From assembly GCA_035294855.1 (NCBI GenBank), contig DATGKD010000259.1, positions 1 to 59,124 on the forward strand: a stretch of 59,124 nucleotides of DNA. The letters run 5' to 3'. Every line of letters begins with the position of its first letter. The stretch's first letter is position 1. This DNA comes from DATGKD01 sp035294855 (GTDB lineage: Bacteria; Actinomycetota; Acidimicrobiia; Acidimicrobiales; UBA8190). The position numbers and the translations under genes are program-made. This document shows positions 24,937-31,924 of the stretch, one piece after another. The notes under the pieces are model-generated. The model did not search any database, was not told the DNA's origin, and was given only the letters and a program-made list of their open reading frames with translations.

Positions 24937-25611
24937 GTGGTACCCGGCGTCAGGCTCGTGGTCCTCGGAAAGCAGGGGGCGGGCAAGGGAACCCAGTGCG
25001 TCCGACTGTCGCACCACTACGTGGTCCCGCACATCTCCACGGGGGACATGCTGCGCGCCGCGGTCAAGACAGGCTCGGCGCTCGGCGTCAAGGTGAAGGA
25101 GGCCATGGACTCCGGCGAGTTGCTGGGCGACGACATCATCATGGAGATGGTGGCCGAGCGGCTCGGCGAGCCCGACGCGCGGGCACGGGGGTTCATCCTG
25201 GACGGGTGCCCCCGCACCACCCGGCAGGCGGAGGCGCTGGCGGCGCTCATGGCACCGGGTTCGCTCGACATGACGGTCGACATCGAGGTTCCCACAGCCC
25301 AGGCCATGCGGCGGCTGGCGGGGCGACGGGTGTGCACGGACTGCGGCGCCAATTACTCGGTGTCCTCCCCGCCGAAGGTGAACTGGTTGTGTGACGTCTG
25401 CGGTGGCGAGGTGATCCAGCGCGAGGACGACACCGAGGACGCCATCCACCGCCGGCTCGAGCTGTACGAGCGCCAGACCGCGCCCCTCATCGACTGGTAC
25501 GCGGGGCGCAACCAGCTCGCCAAGGTGAACGGCGTCGGCTCGCCCGACGCCGTCCTGCGCCGGATCATCCGCGCCGTGGAAGAACGACGCCAGCGGGCGA
25601 GGGTCCGATGA
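24937..25611 (+). CDS. adk: adenylate kinase, zinc-lid type
   Basis: Converts ATP and AMP into two ADP. The 224-residue product has the P-loop GKQGAGKGTQ (commonly G-x-P-GAGKGTQ), the AMP site STGDMLRAA and DGCPRTTRQAEAL (usually DGFPRT), and a long-form LID with two cysteine pairs, CTDC and CDVC, as in zinc-binding adenylate kinases. GTG at 24937. The secY-adk-map order is the usual one; ATGA overlap with map. Confidence 0.93.
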   Translation: MVPGVRLVVLGKQGAGKGTQCVRLSHHYVVPHISTGDMLRAAVKTGSALGVKVKEAMDSGELLGDDIIMEMVAERLGEPDARARGFILDGCPRTTRQAEALAALMAPGSLDMTVDIEVPTAQAMRRLAGRRVCTDCGANYSVSSPPKVNWLCDVCGGEVIQREDDTEDAIHRRLELYERQTAPLIDWYAGRNQLAKVNGVGSPDAVLRRIIRAVEERRQRARVR

Positions 25612-26348
25612 GGCGGTCCGCGGAGGAGATCGCCAAGATGCGCCAGGCCGGGCGCGTCGTGGCCGAGATGCACGAAGCCACCCGGAGAGCCGCCAAGCCC
25701 GGGGTGACGACGGCCGAGCTCGACGCCGTGGCCCGCGACGTGCTCGACCGCCGGGGGGCACGGTCGAACTTCCTCCACTACCGCGGCTACCCGGCGGTGA
25801 TCTGCACCTCGCCCAATGACGTCATCGTGCACGGCATCCCCGACGGCTACGTGCTGAAGGAGGGCGACATCCTGTCGATCGACTGCGGGGCGATCATCGA
25901 GGGCTACCACGGGGACGCTGCGTTCACCATGCCGATCGGCGAGGTGTCCGACGAGGCTTCCCGCCTGTTGGAGGCCACCGAGCGCAGCCTGTGGGCGGGG
26001 ATCGACCGGTTGCGCGACGGCGTCCGGCTCCACGAAGTGGGCCGGGCCGTCCAGCACGTCGCCGAGTCGGCGGGGTTCTCGGTCGTGCGGGAGTACGTCG
26101 GCCACGCCATCGGGACCGCCATGCACGAGGAGCCCCAGGTCCCCAACTACTGGCCGGGCACCGGCGGTCCGACGCTCAAGCCGGGCATGGTCTTCGCCGT
26201 GGAGCCGATGGTGAACGCCGGCACGGCGACCACCAGGCTCCTCGAGGACGGCTGGAGCGTGGTCACCGCGGACGGCAGCCTTTCCGCCCATTTCGAGCAC
26301 ACCATCGCCGTCACCGACAACGGCCCCGAGGTCCTGACCGTGCCATGA
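25608..26348 (+). CDS. map: methionine aminopeptidase, type I
   Basis: Removes the initiator methionine from new proteins. The 246-residue enzyme shows all metal ligands: the Asp pair in LSIDCGAIIEGYHGDAAF, His in GHAIGTAMHEEPQVPNY, Glu in FAVEPMV and Glu in FEHTIAVT. The substrate His is in DVIVHGIP. It has no N-terminal zinc-finger extension. The ATG overlaps the adk stop; a 267-base gap with a new promoter follows. Confidence 0.95.
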   Translation: MRRSAEEIAKMRQAGRVVAEMHEATRRAAKPGVTTAELDAVARDVLDRRGARSNFLHYRGYPAVICTSPNDVIVHGIPDGYVLKEGDILSIDCGAIIEGYHGDAAFTMPIGEVSDEASRLLEATERSLWAGIDRLRDGVRLHEVGRAVQHVAESAGFSVVREYVGHAIGTAMHEEPQVPNYWPGTGGPTLKPGMVFAVEPMVNAGTATTRLLEDGWSVVTADGSLSAHFEHTIAVTDNGPEVLTVP

Positions 26349-26425
26349 GCGGCGGGGCTCTGCGTCGGCCGTCGGTCCGCCGCCCGCCTGGCCGCCGTAC
26401 CCTGAGCCGGGCCCGATTTTCCCCG

Positions 26426-26454
26426 TGGTGAGGCCGGGGCATCGGCGCTATGCT
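26426..26454 (+). promoter_or_regulatory. probable promoter of the infA-rpmJ-rpsM operon
   Basis: TGGTGA (26426-26431), 17 bases, TATGCT (26449-26454). It lies in the map-infA gap and implies a leader of about 150 bases before infA. The rest of 26349-26615 shows no gene. Confidence 0.45.
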
Positions 26455-26603
26455 GGCAGGTCGGCCCGCCAGGCGGGACGGGGTTCGGCTCCGTCCTGAC
26501 GAAGTTGGCCCACGGTCGATCCACCGCCCGTTCCCCGGCTCGCGGCCCGGTGCGGACGGTGCGCCCGGCCCGGCCGTCCGGCGTTGCCCAGTAGAGAAGA
26601 ACG

Positions 26604-26618
26604 AGGAGGAGTCACCTG
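26604..26618 (+). promoter_or_regulatory. Shine-Dalgarno site that fixes the CTG start of infA
   Basis: AGGAGG at 26604-26609, six bases, then CTG at 26616-26618. It is a perfect anti-16S match at ideal spacing. No standard start codon lies within reach in the infA frame. Confidence 0.75.
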
Positions 26619-26840
26619 CCCAAGCCGAAAGAGGATGCCATCGTCCTCGAGGGGACGGTCATCGAGCCGCTCCCGAACGCAATGTTCCGGGTCGAACTCG
26701 AGAACGGGCACAAGGTGCTGGCGCACAGCTCGGGCAAGATGCGGATGCACCGGATCCGGATCCTCCCCGGCGACCGGGTGCAGGTCGAGATCACCCCGTA
26801 CGACCTGAGCCGGGGGCGCATCACCTACCGCTACAAGTAG
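26616..26840 (+). CDS. infA: translation initiation factor IF-1, apparently CTG-started
   Basis: A 74-residue OB-fold factor that occupies the A-site during initiation. It reads LPKPKEDAIVLEGTVIEPLP, then NAMFRVELENGHKVLAHSSG and RIRILPGDRVQVEITPYDLS, ending RITYRYK, all standard. No ATG, GTG or TTG lies in frame between the upstream TAG (26592-26594) and the conserved DAIVLEG. The only suitable start is CTG at 26616, 6 bases after AGGAGG (26604-26609). The first in-frame ATG (codon 23) would remove the first beta strand. A sequencing error (CTG for TTG or GTG) is the alternative. Sits at the head of the alpha-type operon. Confidence 0.92.
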   Translation: MPKPKEDAIVLEGTVIEPLPNAMFRVELENGHKVLAHSSGKMRMHRIRILPGDRVQVEITPYDLSRGRITYRYK

Positions 26841-26887
26841 CGGGGCACCGGGCAGCGAGGAAGCGAAGCAGAGAAGCACCCAGAGCA

Positions 26888-26926
26888 AGAACAGAGCCCG
26901 AGAACAGAGACCGAGAACAGAGCGCA
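26888..26926 (+). repeat. 13-bp tandem repeat in a T-free leader
   Basis: AGAACAGAG begins at 26888, 26901 and 26914, giving three tandem units of exactly 13 bases. They lie within the 100 bases between infA and rpmJ (26841-26940), which contain no T at all and are purine-rich. As RNA this stretch cannot form A-U or G-U pairs internally and should be largely single-stranded. Confidence 0.8.
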
Positions 26927-26940
26927 GAGAAGCGAAGGAC

Positions 26941-27054
26941 ATGAAGGTCAGGCCGAGCGTCAAGGCGATGTGCGAGAAGTGCAAGGTGATCCGCCGCGGC
27001 GGGCGGGTCATGGTCATCTGCGCCAATCCGCGCCACAAGCAGCGCCAGGGCTGA
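26941..27054 (+). CDS. rpmJ: 50S ribosomal protein L36
   Basis: A 37-residue protein starting MKVRPSVKAMCEKCKVI and ending CANPRHKQRQG. It has the zinc ligands of the C+ type (Cys11, Cys14, Cys27, His32 or nearby). ATG with AAGCGAAGGA upstream. The gene is far from infA (100 bases) compared with the tight spacing elsewhere. Confidence 0.95.
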   Translation: MKVRPSVKAMCEKCKVIRRGGRVMVICANPRHKQRQG

Positions 27055-27116
27055 CCGGTCCACCCCGGGTCCTCACCGACTGAGCCCTTCAGAGAGAGAC
27101 GAGAAAGCGAGCAGCG

Positions 27117-27497
27117 TTGGCACGAATCGCCGGAGTTGACATCCCCCGCGAGAAGCGGCTCGAGGTGTCCCTGACGTACATCTTCGGCATGGGCACGACA
27201 CGGGCCCAGCAGACCATCGCCCAGACGGGCCTCAACCCTGAGACGAGGGTGCGAGACCTGACGGACGAGGAAGTGACGCGCCTGCGCACCTACATCGATT
27301 CCAACTTCAAGGTCGAAGGCGACCTGCGGCGTGACATCGCCCAGGACATCAAGCGCAAGATGGAGATCGGGTGTTACGAGGGTGTGCGGCACCGCAAGGG
27401 TCTCCCCGTGCACGGTCAGCGGACGCACACCAACGCACGGACGCGCAAGGGACCCAAGAAGACGGTGGCGGGTAAGAAGAAGGTGCGGAAGCACTGA
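27117..27497 (+). CDS. rpsM: 30S ribosomal protein S13
   Basis: A 126-residue head protein that contacts the P-site tRNA and L5. It starts LARIAGVDIPREKRLEVSLT, contains YIFGMGTTRAQQTIAQTG and ends with a basic tail (NARTRKGPKKTVAGKKKVRK). The TTG at 27117 begins the conserved ARIAGVD; a purine run AGAGAGAGACGAGAAAGCGAG precedes. TGATG overlap with rpsK. Confidence 0.95.
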   Translation: MARIAGVDIPREKRLEVSLTYIFGMGTTRAQQTIAQTGLNPETRVRDLTDEEVTRLRTYIDSNFKVEGDLRRDIAQDIKRKMEIGCYEGVRHRKGLPVHGQRTHTNARTRKGPKKTVAGKKKVRKH

Positions 27498-27913
27498 TGC
27501 CTGCCAAGTCCGCGAAGTCCACCAAGTCCGCCGCGGCGCGCCGACCGCGCAAGCGCGAGCGCAAGAACATCGCCTACGGCGTGGCGCATATCAAGAGCTC
27601 GTTCAACAACACGATCATCACGATCTCCGACCACGAGGGCAACGTGCTCGCGTGGGCGTCCGCCGGCAACGTCGGCTTCAAGGGCTCGCGCAAGTCGACG
27701 CCCTTCGCGGCCCAGCTCGCTGCCGAGCAAGCCGCCCGGCGCGCCATGGAGCACGGGGTCCGCAAGGTCGACGTGCTCGTGCGGGGGCCCGGCTCCGGAC
27801 GCGAGACGGCCATCCGGTCTCTGGCCGCGGTAGGCATCGAAGTGGCCGGCATCAAGGACGTCACGCCCATCCCCCACAACGGCTGCCGCCCCAAGAAGCG
27901 GCGCCGGGTCTGA
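27497..27913 (+). CDS. rpsK: 30S ribosomal protein S11
   Basis: A 138-residue platform protein near the E-site and the anti-Shine-Dalgarno region. Diagnostic parts: AHIKSSFNNTIITISDHEGN, SAGNVGFKGSRKSTPFAAQ and DVTPIPHNGCRPKKRRRV. It has a Lys/Ala/Arg-rich N-terminal tail of about 25 residues, normal for the protein. ATG shares a base with the rpsM stop. Confidence 0.95.
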   Translation: MPAKSAKSTKSAAARRPRKRERKNIAYGVAHIKSSFNNTIITISDHEGNVLAWASAGNVGFKGSRKSTPFAAQLAAEQAARRAMEHGVRKVDVLVRGPGSGRETAIRSLAAVGIEVAGIKDVTPIPHNGCRPKKRRRV

Positions 27914-27922
27914 GAGGACGGC

Positions 27923-28570
27923 ATGGCGCGCTACACCGGACCCGTCTGCCGGCTCTGCCGGCGCGAGCGGACCAAGCTGTTCTTGAAGGGCGAGCGGTGC
28001 TACTCGCTCAAGTGCCCCGTGAGCGAGGCGGTGACGGACCGTCACAGTCGTGCCTACCCGCCCGGTGAGCACGGGCGCGACCGGATGCGCCAGGGGTCGG
28101 AGTACCTCGCCCAGCTGCGCGAGAAGCAGAAGGCCCGTCGCATCTACGGCATCCTCGAACGGCAGTTCCGCAACATGTACGCCGAGGCGAGCCGCCAGCC
28201 CGGGATCACGGGCGAGAACCTGCTCCGCCTGCTCGAGCTTCGTCTCGACAACGTGACCTTCCGGGCGACATGGGGGGCGAGCCGGGCGCAGGCCCGTCAG
28301 CTCGTGCGTCACGGGCACGTGCTGGTGAACGGCAAGCGCGTCACGATCCCGAGCTACCGGGTGCGCCAAGGCGACGTGGTGTCGCTCAAGCCCTCCTCGC
28401 GTGAGCTGTACTTCGTCAGGCGCAATCTCGACACCCTCGACCGGCAGCTGCCGCTGTGGCTCGAGGCCGGCGGGAACCGCACCGAAGTGCGCGTGACGAG
28501 CCTGCCCGAGCGCGAGCAGATCGACGAGCCATTGCGCGAATCACTCATCGTCGAGCTCTATTCGAAGTAG
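27923..28570 (+). CDS. rpsD: 30S ribosomal protein S4, zinc form
   Basis: A 215-residue primary assembly protein. The N-terminus carries four cysteines (CRLC near residue 9-12, then CYSLKC at 26-31), the zinc-binding type. The S4 RNA-binding domain reads LRLLELRLDNVTFRATWGAS and ARQLVRHGHVLVNGKRVTIP. ATG with GAGAGGA upstream. In many bacteria S4 represses this operon; whether it does so here is unknown. Confidence 0.95.
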   Translation: MARYTGPVCRLCRRERTKLFLKGERCYSLKCPVSEAVTDRHSRAYPPGEHGRDRMRQGSEYLAQLREKQKARRIYGILERQFRNMYAEASRQPGITGENLLRLLELRLDNVTFRATWGASRAQARQLVRHGHVLVNGKRVTIPSYRVRQGDVVSLKPSSRELYFVRRNLDTLDRQLPLWLEAGGNRTEVRVTSLPEREQIDEPLRESLIVELYSK

Positions 28571-28659
28571 GAAGCCCGCGGTGCGGGGCCGGAGGCCCGA
28601 CCGGTCCCAGTCGACCACCACTCCGCACCGGGCACCGACCATCATCAGGAGCCATCCCC

Positions 28660-29598
28660 ATGCTGATCATCCAGCGCCCCAGCGTCGAAGCCGTCGGCGA
28701 AGAAGAGGACAGCCGCCAGCGTTTCGCGGTGAGCCCACTCGAGCCGGGCTTCGGTCACACCCTCGGCAATTCGATCCGGCGGACCTTGCTCTCGTCCATT
28801 CCCGGAGCGGCGGTGACCCAGGTGCGCTTCGACGACGCCCTGCACGAATTCACCACGCTGCCCGGGGTGAAAGAGGACGTCACCGACATCATCTTGAACC
28901 TGAAGGACATCGTCTTGCGGGTCCAAGGTGATGAGCCGCTGACGCTGCGGATCGACAAGCGCGGGCCCGGGGAGGTCAGCGCGGCCGATCTCCAGGCCAC
29001 CGCCGACGTGGAGATCCTCAACCCGGACCTGCACATCGCCACGCTGAACCCCAAGGGCCGGCTGGCCATCGACGTCACCGTCGAGCGCGGCCGCGGCTAC
29101 GCGTCGGCCGAGCGCAACAAGCGGTCGAACACCATCGGTGTCATCCCCGTCGACTCGATCTTCTCGCCGGTGCGCCGTGTGGCGTTCAGCGTCGAACCGG
29201 TCCGAGTCGAGCAGTCGACCGACTTCGACCGCCTGGTGCTCGACATCGAGACCGACGGCTCACTCACCCCGCGCGAGGCGCTCGCATCCGCCGGCGACAC
29301 ACTGCGCTCGCTCGTGGGCCTGGTCGCCGAACTGGAGGAGGAGCCCCAGGGCCTCGAGCTCGGCGAGGTGGGGACGACCTCCAGCGGCTCCCCCGATCTG
29401 GACCTTCCCATCGAGGACCTCGACCTGTCCGAGCGCCCGCGCAACTGCCTGAAGCGCGCCCAGGTGAACACGATCGGCGAACTGGTCGAGCGCACGGCGG
29501 ACGACTTGCTGGCCATTACGAACTTCGGCCAGAAGTCGCTCGACGAGGTGATCCAGCGCCTGGACGAGCGAGGCCTGTCGCTCCGCATCAAGGACTGA
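28660..29598 (+). CDS. rpoA: RNA polymerase subunit alpha
   Basis: A 312-residue subunit. The N-terminal domain (1-230) dimerises and carries beta and beta' (EPGFGHTLGNSIRRTLLSSI; RGYASAERN). The C-terminal domain (about 250-312: EDLDLSERPRNCLKRAQVNT; ITNFGQKSLDEV) binds UP elements and activators. ATG at 28660 gives the common start MLIIQRPSV; AGGAG lies upstream. The 89 bases between rpsD and rpoA hold no gene. Confidence 0.95.
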   Translation: MLIIQRPSVEAVGEEEDSRQRFAVSPLEPGFGHTLGNSIRRTLLSSIPGAAVTQVRFDDALHEFTTLPGVKEDVTDIILNLKDIVLRVQGDEPLTLRIDKRGPGEVSAADLQATADVEILNPDLHIATLNPKGRLAIDVTVERGRGYASAERNKRSNTIGVIPVDSIFSPVRRVAFSVEPVRVEQSTDFDRLVLDIETDGSLTPREALASAGDTLRSLVGLVAELEEEPQGLELGEVGTTSSGSPDLDLPIEDLDLSERPRNCLKRAQVNTIGELVERTADDLLAITNFGQKSLDEVIQRLDERGLSLRIKD

Positions 29599-29605
29599 GG
29601 ACCGG

Positions 29606-29959
29606 ATGCGCGGTACGCCCCGGCGGGGACGCAGGCTCGGCGGCGACGCCGCCCACGAGAAGGCGATGCTGGGCAACCTGGTCGCTTCGCTCATCGCCGC
29701 GGAGTCGCTCGTCACCACCGAGTCCAAGGCGAAGGCGCTGCGTCCGGTGGCCGAGAAGTGCATCACCGCCGCGGTGAAAGGCGGCGTCCACCGTCACCGC
29801 CACGTGGTGTCGCTCATCCGTGACAAGGACATGGCGCACAAGTTGTTCGAGGAGATCGGCCCGCGCTACTCCGACCGCCCCGGTGGCTACACCCGCATCC
29901 TGAAGCTCGGCCCGCGCCAGGGCGACAGCGCGCCGATGGCGCGCATCGAGCTGGTTTGA
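29606..29959 (+). CDS. rplQ: 50S ribosomal protein L17
   Basis: A 117-residue protein beside the tunnel exit. It starts with a slightly divergent MRGTPRRGRRLGGDAAHEKA, then MLGNLVASLIAAESLVTTES and LVTTESKAKALRPVAEK, and ends RIELV. ATG 8 bases after rpoA. The stop overlaps the TTG of truA. Confidence 0.94.
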   Translation: MRGTPRRGRRLGGDAAHEKAMLGNLVASLIAAESLVTTESKAKALRPVAEKCITAAVKGGVHRHRHVVSLIRDKDMAHKLFEEIGPRYSDRPGGYTRILKLGPRQGDSAPMARIELV

Positions 29960-30873
29960 CCCTGTTCGACCCGGACCTCGCGCCCGCCGCCGAAGCGGGC
30001 ACCGAGGCCGGACGACGCGGCGCCGACCCCGGACGGCGCGGCGCCGACCCCCGGGGGCACGGCACCGACCCCGCCCACCGAGACTCCGCCGCGGCCGTCC
30101 GGTTGCGCCTCACCGTGGCGTACTCGGGCGAAGGGTTCCGGGGCTTCGCCGCGCAGCCCGGCCAGCGGACCGTGGCGGGGGAGTTGGCGAAGGCGATCAC
30201 GACGGTCACCGGCGCGTCGGTCGAGCTCGGTTGCGCGGGGCGGACCGACGCAGGGGTGCACGCGACCGGCCAGGTCGTGCACGTGGACGTCCCTCCGGGC
30301 ACGGACGCGGACCGAGTGGTGCGCTCGGTGAACGCCATGCTGGGGCCGAAGGTGGTGATCCGGGAGGCATCGATCGTTTCCCGTGGATTCGACGCCCGGC
30401 GATCGGCGCTGTCGCGGCGGTACCGCTACCTGATCCTCGAGGCCGACGCCCCCGATCCCCTGCTGGCGCCGATCGCCTGGCTGGTGGCGGGGCCCCTCGA
30501 CCTGCGGGCCATGACGGCGGCGGCCGACGCGCTGCTGGGCGAGCACGATTTCCGGGCCTTCTGCCGGCGCGTCCCGGGGACCCCGGCGGGGACGCCGATC
30601 CATCGCCGGGTGATCGACGCCCGGTTCTCGCGGGTCCCGGTGCCCGCGGGCGAGCTCGGCGACGGCGCGCGCCTGCTGCGGTTCGACATCGAGGCGGTCT
30701 CGTTCTGCCACCAAATGGTCCGCTCCATCGTGGGTGTCCTGGTCGACGTGGGCCGGGGGCGCCGGCGCGTGTCCGACGTCACCTGGCTGCTGGGAAGTGG
30801 AGACCGCTCGCGCGGTGGCGTCCTCGCCCCCCCGCACGGGCTGTGCCTGACGGCGGTCGCCTACCCCTCTTGA
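29956..30873 (+). CDS. truA: tRNA pseudouridine(38-40) synthase TruA
   Basis: Makes pseudouridine at positions 38-40 of the tRNA anticodon arm. The core starts at about residue 51 (LRLTVAYSGEGFRGFAAQPG) and has the catalytic Asp in GCAGRTDAGVHATGQVVHVD, plus FRAFCRRVPG and FCHQMVRSIVGVLVDVGRG. A 45-residue disordered N-terminal extension precedes it if translation starts at TTG 29956, which overlaps the rplQ stop. An in-frame TTG at 30103 would start right at the core but lacks a ribosome site. The extension contains a 7-residue repeat. Confidence 0.9.
   Translation: MTLFDPDLAPAAEAGTEAGRRGADPGRRGADPRGHGTDPAHRDSAAAVRLRLTVAYSGEGFRGFAAQPGQRTVAGELAKAITTVTGASVELGCAGRTDAGVHATGQVVHVDVPPGTDADRVVRSVNAMLGPKVVIREASIVSRGFDARRSALSRRYRYLILEADAPDPLLAPIAWLVAGPLDLRAMTAAADALLGEHDFRAFCRRVPGTPAGTPIHRRVIDARFSRVPVPAGELGDGARLLRFDIEAVSFCHQMVRSIVGVLVDVGRGRRRVSDVTWLLGSGDRSRGGVLAPPHGLCLTAVAYPS
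30010..30072 (+). repeat. three 21-bp tandem repeats in the truA 5' end
   Basis: Units at 30010-30030, 30031-30051 and 30052-30072 encode GRRGADP, GRRGADP and RGHGTDP in the truA frame. Units 1 and 2 differ at one base; unit 3 has diverged. Length in multiples of three keeps the frame open. Confidence 0.85.
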
Positions 30874-30884
30874 CCTGGTCACTC

Positions 30885-30913
30885 TTGTGGGGCGCGGCGC
30901 GGCGGCGTATCCT
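30885..30913 (+). promoter_or_regulatory. probable promoter of rplM-rpsI
   Basis: TTGTGG (30885-30890), 17 bases, TATCCT (30908-30913) in the 153-bp truA-rplM gap. The leader to the rplM GTG would be about 107 bases. No attenuator-like hairpin stands out. Confidence 0.5.
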
Positions 30914-31026
30914 TGCCGGTCGGCCATCTCCCGGCGCCTGGTTCGTCGGCGGGCGCCCCTGGCTGGCATCGAGCCGATCGGCGCAGTCCGCGCCGTCCCG
31001 GCCCGGGAAGCAGCAAAGGAACATCT

Positions 31027-31476
31027 GTGCGGACCTTCTCACCCAGACAGAACGACATTGCCCGTGCGTGGCACGTGGTCGACGCCGACGGCCTCGTCCT
31101 CGGCCGGCTGGCCACCGAGGTCGCGTCGCGCCTGCGCGGCAAGCACAAGCCCGTGTTCGCCCCTCACCTCGACACCGGTGACCACGTCATCGTCGTGAAC
31201 GCCGCCAAGGTCGTCACCACCGCCGACAAGCGCGACAAGAAGGTCGTCTACCGGCACAGCGGCTACCCAGGGGGCCTCAAGATGAGCCGGTACTCCGACT
31301 TGCTGGCGTCGCGCCCCGAAGAGGTCGTGAGGCGAGCGGTGCGGGGCATGCTGCCGCGCACGCGTCTCGGGCGGCGCCAGCTGACGAAGCTGAAGGTGTA
31401 CGCCGGGCCCGACCACCCCCACCAGGCTCAGCAACCGCAGCCCCTGGACCTGCCGGACGCGCGCCGGCGCCCCTGA
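31027..31476 (+). CDS. rplM: 50S ribosomal protein L13
   Basis: A 149-residue early-assembly protein. Diagnostic parts: TFSPRQNDIARAWHVVDADG, VLGRLATEVASRLRGKHKP and VVYRHSGYPGGLK. The GTG at 31027 gives the common start MRTFSP, with AAAGGAA upstream. The C-terminus has about 10 extra Pro/Arg residues. Confidence 0.95.
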   Translation: MRTFSPRQNDIARAWHVVDADGLVLGRLATEVASRLRGKHKPVFAPHLDTGDHVIVVNAAKVVTTADKRDKKVVYRHSGYPGGLKMSRYSDLLASRPEEVVRRAVRGMLPRTRLGRRQLTKLKVYAGPDHPHQAQQPQPLDLPDARRRP

Positions 31477-31507
31477 GACTCCACCGATCACTGCGACAGG
31501 ACACGAC

Positions 31508-31918
31508 GTGGCCACCAAGACCAAGCTCCCCGCTCCGTTGAACCAGAGCACCGGCCGGCGCAAGGCCGCCGTGGCCCGCGTCCGCTTCAGGCCGGGCCAG
31601 GGCACCATCACCGTCAACCGGCGCGCGCTGGACGACTACTTCACCTCGGCCACCCACCGGATGGTGGTGACGGAGCCGATGCGGGTCGTCACCCTGGCGC
31701 GCGGCTATGACATCGACGCCACCATCGACGGCGGCGGCGTGTCGGGGCAGGCAGGCGCGCTCCGGCTCGGCATCGCGCGCTGCATCGTCGAGGTGGAGCC
31801 CGAGTTGCGGCCTACGCTCAAGAAGGCGGGACTCCTCACCCGGGACGCGCGTGAGAAGGAGTCCAAGAAGTACGGTCTCAAGAAGGCCCGCAAGGCACCG
31901 CAGTACTCGAAGCGGTAG
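31508..31918 (+). CDS. rpsI: 30S ribosomal protein S9
   Basis: A 136-residue head protein whose C-terminal tail touches the P-site tRNA. It has STGRRKAAVARVRFRPGQG, the GRDPR-region variant GGVSGQAGALRLGIARC and the invariant end KKARKAPQYSKR. GTG at 31508, paired with rplM as usual. Confidence 0.95.
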   Translation: MATKTKLPAPLNQSTGRRKAAVARVRFRPGQGTITVNRRALDDYFTSATHRMVVTEPMRVVTLARGYDIDATIDGGGVSGQAGALRLGIARCIVEVEPELRPTLKKAGLLTRDAREKESKKYGLKKARKAPQYSKR

Positions 31919-31924
31919 CCGGCC

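Noticed and set aside
26841..26940. A CRISPR-like array from the 13-bp repeats
   Set aside because: The units are contiguous, too short and have no spacers.
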